From assembly GCF_018129965.1 (NCBI RefSeq), contig NZ_JAFCKW010000025.1:23376-87375 (forward strand): a stretch of DNA of 64,000 nucleotides, in the 5' to 3' direction. This DNA comes from Bradyrhizobium diazoefficiens (GTDB lineage: Bacteria; Pseudomonadota; Alphaproteobacteria; Rhizobiales; Xanthobacteraceae). Position 1 is the stretch's first letter, and the number at the start of each line of letters is the position of its first letter. The notes under the pieces are model-generated. The model had not been told where the DNA came from, searched no databases, and saw only the letters and a list, made by a program, of their open reading frames with translations. The position numbers and the translations under genes were made by a program. Shown piece by piece: positions 32,788 through 41,676 of the stretch.

Positions 32788-34830
32788 TCAGGCCGCGCCC
32801 CGGGCCCGCCTGATATCGGGCGGTGTCGCTTCCTCGACCAGCGCGGCGATCGCCTCGGCGGTCGTCATCACCTTCTGGCCGTCGCTGCCGAGCCGGCGGA
32901 CCGAGACCGAGTGCGTCTCGGCCTCCTTCTTGCCGACCACGAGCAGCGCCGGGATCTTGGCCAGCGAATGCTCGCGGACCTTGTAGTTGATCTTCTCGTT
33001 GCGCAGGTCGATCTCGACCCGCAGCCCCGCGCGGCGGGCCTGCTCCAGCACCACCTTGGCGTACTCGTCGCCTTCCGAGGTGATGGTGGTGACGACCGCC
33101 TGCACCGGCGAGAGCCAGAGCGGGAAGTTGCCGGCATAGTGCTCGATCAGGATGCCGATGTAGCGCTCCATCGAACCGCAGATCGCGCGGTGCACCATCA
33201 CCGGCGGTTTCTTGCCGCCGTCATGGTCGATGTAGAACGCGCCGAACCGCTCCGGCAGGTTGAAGTCGACCTGCGTGGTGCCGCACTGCCAGTCGCGGCC
33301 GATCGCGTCGCGCAGAACGTATTCGAACTTCGGGCCGTAGAAGGCGCCTTCGCCCGGATTGATTTCGGTCTTGATGTGGTTGTTCTGCGCCTGGATCTCG
33401 CGCAGCACCGTCGCCATCACGCGCTCGGCGTGGTCCCACATCGCGTCGGTGCCGACCCGCTTGTCGGGTCGGGTCGAGAGCTTCACCGTCAGATCGCCGG
33501 TGAAGCCGAAGTCCGCATAGGTCGACAGGATGAGATCGTTGATCTTCAGGCACTCCTCGGCGAGCTGGTCCTCGGTGCAGAAGATGTGCGCGTCGTCCTG
33601 GGTGAAGCCGCGCACGCGCATCAGGCCGTGCATGGCGCCCGACGGCTCGTAGCGATGCACCACGCCGAACTCGGCGAGGCGCAGCGGCAGGTCGCGGTAG
33701 CTCTTCAGGCCATGCTTGAAGATCTGGACGTGGCCGGGACAGTTCATGGGCTTCAGCGCAAACCAGCGCTTGTCCTCGGCCTCGTCGCCGGCCGACTGGG
33801 CCGCGAACATGTTCTCGCGATACCAGCCCCAATGGCCGGAGGTTTCCCACAACGACTTATCGAGAATCTGCGGCGCGTTGACCTCGTTGTAGTCGCCGGT
33901 CAGGCGGCGCCGCATATAGGCGATCAGCTGCTGGAAAATGGTCCAGCCCTTGGCGTGCCAGAACACGACGCCCGGGCCTTCCTCCTGGAAGTGGAAGAGG
34001 TCGAGCTCGCGTCCGAGCTTGCGGTGGTCGCGCTTCTCGGCCTCCTCGATCTGCTTGAGGTAGGCGTCGAGGTCCTCCTGCTTGGCGAAGGCCGTCCCGT
34101 AAATGCGCGTCAGCATCGGGTTGTTGCTGTCGCCGCGCCAATAGGCGCCGGCCACCTTCATCAGCTTGAAGGCGTTGCCGACCTTGCCGGTCGAGGTCAT
34201 GTGCGGGCCGCGGCAGAGGTCGAACCAGTCACCCTGGTAGTAGATCTTGATCGGCTCGTTGCCGGGAATGGCGTCCACCAGTTCGACCTTGAAGGCTTCG
34301 CCCTTGTCGCGGAACACCTGCTTGGTCTTTTCGCGGTCCCAGACTTCCTTGGTGAAAGGCTTGTCGCGCGCGATGATCTCGCGCATCTTCTTCTCGATCG
34401 CGGCGAAGTCTTCCGGCGTGAACGGCTCGTTGCGGAAGAAGTCGTAGTAGAAGCCGTTCTCGATCACCGGGCCGATGGTGACCTGCGTGCCGGGCCACAG
34501 CGTCTGCACCGCTTCCGCCAGTACGTGCGCGCAGTCGTGGCGGATCAGCTCGAGCGCGCGCGGATCATCGCGGTTGAAGAATTCGATCTTCGCATCCGCC
34601 TCGATGGGATCATTGAGGTCGGCGAGCTCGCCGTCGAGCGCCATCGCGACCGTGCGCTTGGCCAGCGACGGCGAAATGCCCTTGGCGATCTCGAGGCCGG
34701 TGATGCTCTTGGCGTATTCGCGCCGGGCGCCGTCGGGGAAGGTGAGGGTGATCTTTTCCGGCGGGGTCACGGGTCTCAAATTGCTGAGGCTATACTGGAA
34801 GCCGGACTCGGATTTGGGCTGGTCGGTCAT
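32788..34830 (-). CDS. thrS: threonyl-tRNA synthetase
   Basis: 680 residues from the ATG at 34830, with CAGGAG 7 nt upstream; the extended frame upstream is not coding. Order: TGS domain (about 20-85), the SAD editing domain with the zinc-type HDCAH motif near 125, then the class II catalytic core with LCRGPHMT, MNCPGHVQIF (zinc Cys), and HRYEPSGAMHGLMRVRGFTQDDAHIFC. The anticodon-binding domain closes the protein. Charges tRNA-Thr and edits mischarged Ser. Full length for the family. A large plus-strand frame opposite is spurious. Confidence 0.97.
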   Translation of the reverse strand: MTDQPKSESGFQYSLSNLRPVTPPEKITLTFPDGARREYAKSITGLEIAKGISPSLAKRTVAMALDGELADLNDPIEADAKIEFFNRDDPRALELIRHDCAHVLAEAVQTLWPGTQVTIGPVIENGFYYDFFRNEPFTPEDFAAIEKKMREIIARDKPFTKEVWDREKTKQVFRDKGEAFKVELVDAIPGNEPIKIYYQGDWFDLCRGPHMTSTGKVGNAFKLMKVAGAYWRGDSNNPMLTRIYGTAFAKQEDLDAYLKQIEEAEKRDHRKLGRELDLFHFQEEGPGVVFWHAKGWTIFQQLIAYMRRRLTGDYNEVNAPQILDKSLWETSGHWGWYRENMFAAQSAGDEAEDKRWFALKPMNCPGHVQIFKHGLKSYRDLPLRLAEFGVVHRYEPSGAMHGLMRVRGFTQDDAHIFCTEDQLAEECLKINDLILSTYADFGFTGDLTVKLSTRPDKRVGTDAMWDHAERVMATVLREIQAQNNHIKTEINPGEGAFYGPKFEYVLRDAIGRDWQCGTTQVDFNLPERFGAFYIDHDGGKKPPVMVHRAICGSMERYIGILIEHYAGNFPLWLSPVQAVVTTITSEGDEYAKVVLEQARRAGLRVEIDLRNEKINYKVREHSLAKIPALLVVGKKEAETHSVSVRRLGSDGQKVMTTAEAIAALVEEATPPDIRRARGAA

Positions 34831-35065
34831 TGCTTTTCTCCTGAAGCTCACTCCTGCGAACGAGCGCAGGTAAGCGGAAACGAGCGTATAGCAGGCGATT
34901 CGGGCGGCGCAATCGTGGAATTCCGGGGAGTTCGGGGTGGCAAGCCGGTGAGGGGGTCTTTTTCGCGGCGCGGTCACGCATCGGTCGTACGGCGCGGTGT
35001 AGGCTCGAGCTTTCAGCGTCTCGATTTCGGCATGACGGTGCTGCCGTTGTGCCCATGGTTGCGCC

Positions 35066-36424
35066 ATGAAGCTCTATTTCAGGTTGAGCCCCACGCTCAT
35101 GTTGGCCCTGCTCCCATCCTTGCAACCGGCAGGGGCGGCGCCGTTGACACCGATTGCCGAAAAGCCCTTGGAACAGCTTGCAATTTATGCGGCAAAGGGG
35201 GCGCCGGATTCCTGCGGACCCGGCTGCGATCACTGGATCGCGATCGAGGGCAAGATCGATGCCGGCTCGGCAGCGCGGGTCGAGCATTTCTTCCACGAAC
35301 GGAGGGATGCCCAACGGCCGATCTATTTCAACTCGCCCGGCGGTGAAATGCGCGATGCGCTCGCGATCGGGCGCTTGCTTCGCGCCCGGAAAGTGGTCGG
35401 CCGGGTCGGGCGGACAGTGGTCGATGCCTGCCCGGGGACCCAGACGGACGATGCCTGCACCTTGATCAAGACCACGCGCGACGAGGTTGTCGCGTCTATC
35501 GCGACCCGTGGCGTGGTTTGCGGCTCCGCTTGCACCTTCTTGCTGTTCGGTACGCAGACGCGCGAAGTCGCACCGGATGCGGTGGTCGCCGTCCATGGCG
35601 CCAAAGTGGCAATGCAATTCCGATTGAACGTGACCGAAGCGCGACGCGAAGAGGCCCTCACAAAGCTCCATGACGATGCCGATCGACAGGCGTTTGCCTA
35701 TGTCGACGAAATGGGCATCAGCCGTGACGTCATGACACTGGCTAACAGCATCAGCCCGGACAAATTCCGTATTCTGACTCGGCAGGAATTGTACAATTTC
35801 CGGATCGATATCAGAAACGTCGTCGAGACCCCATGGACGATGGAGAAAATGCCCAGTCCCGCGGTGCAAAAGATCGCCGAGACCAGGCTGGACGGCAGCT
35901 TCCAGAAATTCGAATGGCGCTTCATCTGCGGCGGCAAGATGCAGACCCGGCTCATGGTCGCCAATGAACTGGCCAAGGACGCCAGCGGCACCAGGGTCCT
36001 GACCATGGTTGCCGGTGCGGCCAAGCCGCCGCAGTTTACGAAAATCCCGATCCGCGTCGGTTCCAACGAGATATGGACGACGGTGATGACGGCCGAGGCC
36101 ATGAAGGATTTGATCGCAGTGCCGCGGTTGGGGATCGCGCAAAATACCCTGCTGCCCGACGGCCAGACGAGTTCGACCTTCTTCGAGATCGAGACCCGAG
36201 GCCTCGAGCCGGCGTCCACCCAATTGTCGACGATGTGCGAGACGCTGCAGGCCAGGGTCGGTCCGCCCAAATTGCCCTCGTCAACGCCGTCATTGCCCTG
36301 GTCGTCATCCGCGAAGTGGACCGCATCGCCGAAGTGGCCCGCACCCTCGCCGCTGGCTGCCCAGGGGATAGGTGTGCTTGGTGATGGCCAAAGTACGCCG
36401 CCGCAGGCCGTGCCGGCGAAGTGA
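35066..36424 (+). CDS. secreted ClpP-fold protein (COG3904-like), long form
   Basis: 452 residues with a signal peptide (about 1-24, ending AGAAP). Residues about 55-200 show the ClpP/crotonase-like core: IYFNSPGGEMRDALAIGRLL, then CGSACTFLLFGTQTR with the presumed nucleophile Ser inside a C-x-S-x-C motif, and AVHGAKV with the His. Residues 260-380 form a second, unidentified domain. The last about 60 residues are Ser/Pro-rich. Periplasmic by prediction; activity of this family is not established to my knowledge. A shorter relative is at 47268. Confidence 0.72.
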   Translation: MKLYFRLSPTLMLALLPSLQPAGAAPLTPIAEKPLEQLAIYAAKGAPDSCGPGCDHWIAIEGKIDAGSAARVEHFFHERRDAQRPIYFNSPGGEMRDALAIGRLLRARKVVGRVGRTVVDACPGTQTDDACTLIKTTRDEVVASIATRGVVCGSACTFLLFGTQTREVAPDAVVAVHGAKVAMQFRLNVTEARREEALTKLHDDADRQAFAYVDEMGISRDVMTLANSISPDKFRILTRQELYNFRIDIRNVVETPWTMEKMPSPAVQKIAETRLDGSFQKFEWRFICGGKMQTRLMVANELAKDASGTRVLTMVAGAAKPPQFTKIPIRVGSNEIWTTVMTAEAMKDLIAVPRLGIAQNTLLPDGQTSSTFFEIETRGLEPASTQLSTMCETLQARVGPPKLPSSTPSLPWSSSAKWTASPKWPAPSPLAAQGIGVLGDGQSTPPQAVPAK

Positions 36425-36487
36425 GATCGTCGGGCGACGGCACGACGCGGCGGTTGCGCCCCTTTCATTCCGGGTCTTAGTACTCTA

Positions 36488-36501
36488 CATGCAATTGCAT
36501 G
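36488..36501. promoter_or_regulatory. 14-bp perfect palindrome over the MFS start codon
   Basis: CATGCAATTGCATG; the MFS ATG begins at 36499 within it. Similar arms occur at 16348-16366. It may be an operator or could mask translation initiation. Unproven. Confidence 0.3.
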
Positions 36502-37674
36502 GAAAATTTGCCCCTCGCAGCCCGTTTCACGCCAACCGCCCTGATGCTTGGCAACCTCGTCACCGGCTGCTCGGTGCTTGCGCCGGCGGGGATGCTGCCG
36601 GAATTGTCGGCGGGGCTCGGCATCAGCATCCATGCGGCAGGGCTCCTGATCACCTTCGGCGCAATCACGCTGTGCATCGGCTCGCCGCTCACGGCCTGGC
36701 TCACGAGTCGCATCGAGCGGCGAATGCTGCTCGCCACCACGCTCGCAGTGCTCGCCATTGGCAATCTCGCCTCGGCCTTTGCGCCCGACTACACCAGCCT
36801 CCTCGTCATCCGTCTGGTGATGCTCGCGGTCGGCGCGCTTTACACGCCGCAGGCGGCGGGCACGGCGGCGCTGATCGTGCCGGTGGAGCGGCGGGGGAGC
36901 ACGATCGCCTACATCTTTCTCGGCTGGTCGCTTGCTGCCGCCGTCGGCCTGCCGCTGATCACCTTCGTCGCCAGCCGCTATGGCTGGCGCGCGGCCCATG
37001 GCGGGATCGGTGCGCTCGGCTGCATCAGCTTTCTGCTCTTGTTGCTGCGGCTGCCGGCCGGCTTGACGGGCACGCCGGTGGATCTGAAGACCTGGAGCGC
37101 GGTCGGCCGAAGCAGGGCCATCCTGCTGCTGCTGGCGATCACGATGCTGCAGATGTCCGGGCAGTTCGTGGTGTTCACCTTCATGGGGCCATTGCTCAAG
37201 AAACTCACCGGTGCAGGCCCTGATGCGATCGGCATGGTCTTCGGGATCTACGGCGTCTGCGGCTTCCTCGGCGTGGTCATCGCGACCCGCATCGTCGACA
37301 GTTGGGGACCGTATCGGACCTCTTTGCTGTTCACCTGCCTGCTGCTTGCGGGCACCACGGGCTGGGCGCTCGGCGCCGGCACGCTGGTCTTGATGGCAAT
37401 CTCGGTCGCCATCTGGGGCTTCGGCTTTGCCTCGACCAATTCAATGCAGCAGGTGCGTCTGGTCGCGGCGGCGCCGCCGCTCGCATCGGCGACCGTCGCA
37501 CTCAACACCTCCGTGCTCTATATCGGTCAGGCCGTCGGCTCCGCCATCGGCGGGCTGTTGTTTGCCCGCGAACTCCTGCATCCGCTCGGCTTCGTCGCGG
37601 TCGGCTTCATCGTTCTGGCGCTTGTTCTGTTGATGCTGACCCGTCCGCGGCCGGCCGCTGCCGCAACAGCCTAA
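36499..37674 (+). CDS. MFS transporter, DHA1 (AraJ/PbuE-like) type
   Basis: 391 residues with about 12 membrane helices. Motif A between helices 2 and 3 reads GSPLTAWLTSRIERR, and motif C-like glycine/proline runs occur in helix 5 (AVGLPLITFVASRYGWR), typical of drug:H+ antiporters and sugar exporters. No adjacent regulator; a perfect palindrome overlaps the start codon. Substrate unknown. Confidence 0.87.
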   Translation: MENLPLAARFTPTALMLGNLVTGCSVLAPAGMLPELSAGLGISIHAAGLLITFGAITLCIGSPLTAWLTSRIERRMLLATTLAVLAIGNLASAFAPDYTSLLVIRLVMLAVGALYTPQAAGTAALIVPVERRGSTIAYIFLGWSLAAAVGLPLITFVASRYGWRAAHGGIGALGCISFLLLLLRLPAGLTGTPVDLKTWSAVGRSRAILLLLAITMLQMSGQFVVFTFMGPLLKKLTGAGPDAIGMVFGIYGVCGFLGVVIATRIVDSWGPYRTSLLFTCLLLAGTTGWALGAGTLVLMAISVAIWGFGFASTNSMQQVRLVAAAPPLASATVALNTSVLYIGQAVGSAIGGLLFARELLHPLGFVAVGFIVLALVLLMLTRPRPAAAATA

Positions 37675-37765
37675 ACCCCGCGTTTTCCTGTGCGCAAGGC
37701 GCTTGGCAAGTGCCGCGTCGGAGCGCTAGAAGGCGAGGCATCGGGACCAAGGAAAGTTGACTGAT

Positions 37766-38143
37766 ATGAGGATGATTCTGGCGGTTGCCGCGGTGCTCTA
37801 TTCAGCCTCCGCGTTTGCACAGACCGACAAGCCGCCGATGGTCGGGGACAAGCCGTTGGTGCAGGTCAAGCCCAAGGGGACCAAAGAGGCGGCAGCGAAG
37901 CCGGCCGCGGCCCCGAAGGGCAAGCCGCAATCGATCGCCGCGCGGCTTCAGGCCTGCCTCGAACTCGACGACGGCACCAAGGACCGGCTTAACTGCTACG
38001 ACGCGATCATCCCGCCGACACCAAAGCCGAAGCCGGCGAAGGCCAAGGGTTACGCCGATTGCCGCTTCTTCAAGGAAGAGGATGAGCGGCTGGCCTGCTT
38101 CAATGGCTTTGCCGAGAGCATTCCGAAGCTGCCCAAGACCTGA
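37766..38143 (+). CDS. small exported Lys/Pro-rich hypothetical protein
   Basis: 125 residues from the ATG at 37766, placed 8 nt after GGAAAG; a TTG at 37757 is also in frame. Signal peptide MRMILAVAAVLYSASAFAQ, then a Lys/Pro/Ala-rich linker and two short Cys-containing segments (LQACLELDDGTKDRLNCYD and YADCRFFKEEDERLACFNGF), each with a C-x7-15-C pattern, likely disulphides. I recall similar short exported proteins in Bradyrhizobium but no function. The stop codon lies within the first unit of a tandem repeat. Confidence 0.65.
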   Translation: MRMILAVAAVLYSASAFAQTDKPPMVGDKPLVQVKPKGTKEAAAKPAAAPKGKPQSIAARLQACLELDDGTKDRLNCYDAIIPPTPKPKPAKAKGYADCRFFKEEDERLACFNGFAESIPKLPKT

Positions 38144-38195
38144 AGCTGCCCAAGACCTGAAGCACCCAAGACCTGAAGCTGCTCGAGACCGGAAG
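38129..38195 (+). repeat. short tandem repeat, about 17 bp x 4
   Basis: CTGCCCAAGACCTGAAG occurs twice exactly (38129-38145, 38146-38162), then a 16-bp variant (38163-38178) and a more diverged 17-bp copy (38179-38195). The array begins inside the preceding gene, and its first unit provides the TGA stop. The unit is not a multiple of three, so unit-number changes would not extend the protein. Confidence 0.85.
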
Positions 38196-38196
38196 C

Positions 38197-38523
38197 TCAG
38201 TCGCTGATCCGGCTCAGTACGGCCCTGAAGGCAACGCCGGGCACTTGCAATGCGGTGCCTTCGAACTCAGCCGTGTCGCCATCCTCGCGGCCGGCGAGCG
38301 TCAGCGTGATCCTGTCGTTCCCGAACAGCGCCTTGAAGGACGGATCGTCGTTGTAGCGCTGGGTTGATACCTTGACCTTGATGCTGTCGCCTTCGCCGGT
38401 GTAGGTGCCGATGAACGTGAAGGCGGAATTACCGCCGCGCATCTTGCCGTCGATCACGTAAATTACGCCGCAACCGGTTCCGTGAACCGTGTGGAAGTCG
38501 ACCTTGTACAGTCCGTGGCGCAC
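38197..38523 (-). CDS. GrlR-like family protein
   Basis: 108 residues from a GTG at 38523. Reads MRHGLYKVDFHTVHGTGCGV, then GKMRGGNSAFTFIGTYTGEGDSIKVKVSTQRY, and an eight-stranded calycin-like pattern. This is the pattern of the small GrlR-type proteins found singly in rhizobia. Named after the E. coli type III secretion repressor, but no secretion genes are nearby, so a role in secretion is not supported. Function here unknown. Confidence 0.65.
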   Translation of the reverse strand: MRHGLYKVDFHTVHGTGCGVIYVIDGKMRGGNSAFTFIGTYTGEGDSIKVKVSTQRYNDDPSFKALFGNDRITLTLAGREDGDTAEFEGTALQVPGVAFRAVLSRISD

Positions 38524-38652
38524 TGGTGGTCCCCGCAGTATTCGAAATGCGAACTGACCAGCAAATTATAGTCGTTGCCGGCGGAAGCAATCCGGTGGGT
38601 CCCTGGAATGCCGCCCATCAACATCGCATTCTGATCAAAACCTGGAAAAACC

Positions 38653-39939
38653 CTAGCGGCTCGATGTCGCAGCGACGCGCGTCAGCGCGAGCGCTGGTGT
38701 TGCCGACATCTTCACCAGCACGTCCTTGAGCGGATATTGCGTCCACGCGCGGTTGACGTAGTCCCGATGTGTGATGCCCTCGCCGGTCTCGACGAACACC
38801 ACGCTGCCCGGACGCAACGGCTCATCCATGTCTTCGGAGACGCTGATGCCCTTCTGACGAAGCATGCCCATCAACTCGCGGTCGCGCCTCGCGGTGTAGT
38901 GTGTGTAGGCGCTGACGAAGAAGCTGGAGCGGTGGCTCTCGATCCAGGACGCGAACTTGTCCATTTCGCCATAGACGGCGTCCAGCAGCACGACCCCGCG
39001 GACGCGGTCGCTGATGCCGCCGACTTCGAGGCTCCATGCGGTCGGCAGGAAGCCGCCGCTATAGCCGACGATCACGATCGGCATGTTGGCGAAGGCGCGT
39101 GCGCTGTTGGGATCGCCGGTGACGCGGGCGAGGTGTTCGGCCGACTCCGCCATGAAGCGCTTGAAGCCGCCGGGCTGCCAGAATTTTCCAGCGCTAGAAT
39201 CCGCGGCATCGACCGCCATCTGCGGTGCCAGCAGGACCGCGTTTGCGCCGGAATCGGTGATCTGCCGCGGCACGAGCTGCCGGTCACGCACATCGCGCTC
39301 CAGCGTGGCGCCGTTGCCGTGGAAGAACACCACGATCACGCCCGGCTTGCGCACGTCGAAATGCTCGGGCACGTGCATCAGCACGCGGCTGTCATTGTAG
39401 GTCTCGTCCTGCCAGTAGACGCGGCCCGAATAGCTGCGATGGCCGCGGCGGTCGCCCTTGGCAATGTTGAGGAAGGGGGACTCGGAGGCGGGGTTGTTGC
39501 CAAAATAGGGAAAGGCCGAGGATTTCATGCTGACGAGCGTCGTGAGGTCTTCGCGTGGCGGACGCTGGTAGGGCACCTGCGGCGCGAGCGAGGCCACCTT
39601 GTAGGGCGCCTGTTCCGGCTGCTGCTGTACGGCGCGCTTCGGCGAGAAGTCCGACATCTGCCGTTGCAGGAAGCCCTCGCTCGCCGACGGGAAGCGCTCC
39701 CTGAACTGCGGGGCAGGGAAGCGATCTTCGAACGTGTCGCTTGCAACTTGCTGTTTGGCGGCTTGAGGTCTGGTCTTGGCGACGACCTGAACGTTGGCCT
39801 GCGAGTTCGCCGCGAGCGCCGCCGGATCGGGCGCCTTGCCGCATTGAACCAGCGTCAGGGAGAGAGGCACCAAGGCTGAGATCAGGCCGATCCGGAGCGC
39901 ACGACCGCGCAGACCGGACGTCGTCCGATCGGCACGCAT
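38653..39939 (-). CDS. alpha/beta hydrolase, probable lipoprotein or exported
   Basis: About 428 residues from the ATG at 39939 (GAGAG upstream); an in-frame ATG lies 33 nt further up. The N-terminus ends in LVPLSLTLVQCGK, a lipobox-like cysteine. After a 130-residue low-complexity region comes an alpha/beta hydrolase core: VVFFHGNG, the nucleophile elbow VGYSGG, and VLLDAVYG, with a late His in GITHRDYV. Substrate unknown. Confidence 0.75.
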   Translation of the reverse strand: MRADRTTSGLRGRALRIGLISALVPLSLTLVQCGKAPDPAALAANSQANVQVVAKTRPQAAKQQVASDTFEDRFPAPQFRERFPSASEGFLQRQMSDFSPKRAVQQQPEQAPYKVASLAPQVPYQRPPREDLTTLVSMKSSAFPYFGNNPASESPFLNIAKGDRRGHRSYSGRVYWQDETYNDSRVLMHVPEHFDVRKPGVIVVFFHGNGATLERDVRDRQLVPRQITDSGANAVLLAPQMAVDAADSSAGKFWQPGGFKRFMAESAEHLARVTGDPNSARAFANMPIVIVGYSGGFLPTAWSLEVGGISDRVRGVVLLDAVYGEMDKFASWIESHRSSFFVSAYTHYTARRDRELMGMLRQKGISVSEDMDEPLRPGSVVFVETGEGITHRDYVNRAWTQYPLKDVLVKMSATPALALTRVAATSSR

Positions 39940-40306
39940 GTCAGCTCTCACGTTAGGAACGGCCCCGACCATCCACCCATGACCCCCAAGTCACGTCCAA
40001 GTCACGTCCAGCGCCCGGCAATGTTTAGATTTCTTTTAGCCGACTGGCGTTTAGGCGACGTTAAGTATCCGGAAACTTTCCCACATCCGGAGAGACGAGG
40101 ATGAGCACGTAATCATGTCGTGATTATGGGGAAAGGAAACGGGATTCTGCGGTGTTTGCCGAGTTTATTGTCCAGGGGCCGCCATGGAAGGTGCTTGGTT
40201 ACCGATTTCGGTCGCCTCATTTAACCCTTGTTAACCCTGCTTGAATTGACTGGACCAAACTGCACGATGCTCCCACGAGGCGTAACGCCTAAGGTTGAGG
40301 ACCCCG
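39940..40306. other. intergenic space before the APC permease gene
   Basis: No gene seen in 367 bp. It holds an exact 11-bp direct repeat AAGTCACGTCC (39988-39998, 39999-40009), TCCGGA boxes near 40072 and 40094, and an AT-rich tract (about 40200-40260) likely to contain the permease promoter. Confidence 0.4.
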
Positions 40307-41674
40307 ATGACGGCATCAGATGCGGGAACCGCGCCCTGGACGGGGCGTGTAACCGGGAGCGGCCCCGGGGTCTCCGTTCTGGTTGCAACCGCCATCGTCG
40401 TCGCCGACATGATCGGGGTCGGCGTATTCACCAGTCTCGGCTTCCAGGTGAAGGACATCCCGTCCGGCTTCTCCATCCTGTTGCTATGGACCGTTGGTGG
40501 GATCGTCGCACTGTGCGGTGTGTTCTCCTACAGCGAGTTAGGCGCGATGTTTCCGCGCTCGAGCGGGGAGTACAATTTCCTTGGCCGCGCCTACCATCCC
40601 GCCTTCGGCTTTCTCGCCGGCTGGGTCTCGGCGACGGTTGGTTTTGCAGCGCCGGTCGCGCTCGCGGCGATGGCGTTCGGCGAATACGCCAAATCGGTCG
40701 TTCCCGGTCTGCCGTCGATTCCGCTCGCTGTCGGGGTGGTCTGGCTGGTCTCGCTCGTGCAATTGACAGGCGTCAGGCATTCCTCGACCTTCCAGCTCAT
40801 CTCGACCATCCTCAAGGTCGTGCTGATCGTCGCCTTTCTCGTTGCCGGGTTCATCATCGGCGTGCCGCAACCGATCGCATTCACGCCGCAGACAGGCGAC
40901 CTCGCCCACATCTTGAGCGCGCCATTCGCCATCGGCCTCGTCTTCGTGATGTACTCCTTCTCGGGATGGAACGCCGCGACCTACATCATCGGCGAGATGA
41001 ACATGCCGCAGCGGGATCTTCCGCGCGCGCTGCTGGCGGGCACGTTGATCGTGCTGGTGCTCTACGTCGCGCTGAATACGGTGTTCCTCTACGCGACGCC
41101 GGTCAGTGCGCTCGCCGGCCAGCTCGACGTGGCTAGCGTCGCCGGCACTGCCATCTTCGGCAGTCTCGGCGGCCGGATCGTCGGCGCGATGATCTGCTTC
41201 GGCCTGATCTCCTCGATCAGCGCGATGATGTGGATCGGCCCGCGCGTGATGATGACGATGGGGGAGGACATTCCGGTTCTTCGCGTCTTCTCCAAGCGGT
41301 CGGAGAGCGGTGCGCCGGCCTATGCCATCCTGTTTCAGCTCGCGGTCGCTAATCTGCTGCTGTTTACGCGCAGCTTCGAGGCGGTTCTCGACTTCATTCA
41401 GTTCGCGCTCTTGTTCTGCTCGTTCTTCACGGTCGCCGGCGTGATCAAGCTGCGCATCACCGATCCTGAACTGGCCCGGCCCTACCGCGCCTGGGGATAC
41501 CCGTTCACACCCCTCGTTTTCCTGCTCGTGACCGGGTTCATGATGTACTACCTTTTGACCGAGCGGCTGGTTCAGTCGCTGTCGGGGATGCTCGTCATGC
41601 TATCGGGCCTTTTGATTTATGCAGTTTTCCGCAGGCGGCCGGTCGCCGCTGGCACGTCACACAATTGCGAATAG
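40307..41674 (+). CDS. amino acid permease (APC superfamily)
   Basis: 455 residues from the ATG at 40307, with GAGG 8 nt upstream. About 12 membrane helices. The substrate-site glycine motif of helix 1 is seen in VADMIGVGVFTSLG, and helix 6 has FSGWNAATYIIGEM, as in the APC/CAT-like amino acid transporters. The next gene begins 2 nt after its stop, so the two are very likely co-transcribed. Confidence 0.88.
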   Translation: MTASDAGTAPWTGRVTGSGPGVSVLVATAIVVADMIGVGVFTSLGFQVKDIPSGFSILLLWTVGGIVALCGVFSYSELGAMFPRSSGEYNFLGRAYHPAFGFLAGWVSATVGFAAPVALAAMAFGEYAKSVVPGLPSIPLAVGVVWLVSLVQLTGVRHSSTFQLISTILKVVLIVAFLVAGFIIGVPQPIAFTPQTGDLAHILSAPFAIGLVFVMYSFSGWNAATYIIGEMNMPQRDLPRALLAGTLIVLVLYVALNTVFLYATPVSALAGQLDVASVAGTAIFGSLGGRIVGAMICFGLISSISAMMWIGPRVMMTMGEDIPVLRVFSKRSESGAPAYAILFQLAVANLLLFTRSFEAVLDFIQFALLFCSFFTVAGVIKLRITDPELARPYRAWGYPFTPLVFLLVTGFMMYYLLTERLVQSLSGMLVMLSGLLIYAVFRRRPVAAGTSHNCE

Positions 41675-41676
41675 CT

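Noticed and set aside
32725..35346. 873-residue plus-strand frame opposite thrS
   Set aside because: Same antisense effect; the minus strand encodes a full threonyl-tRNA synthetase.
40072..40140. EcfG-type promoter (GGAAAC...)
   Set aside because: The -35-like GGAAAC is not the GGAAC consensus and no CGTT-type -10 lies at the right distance.
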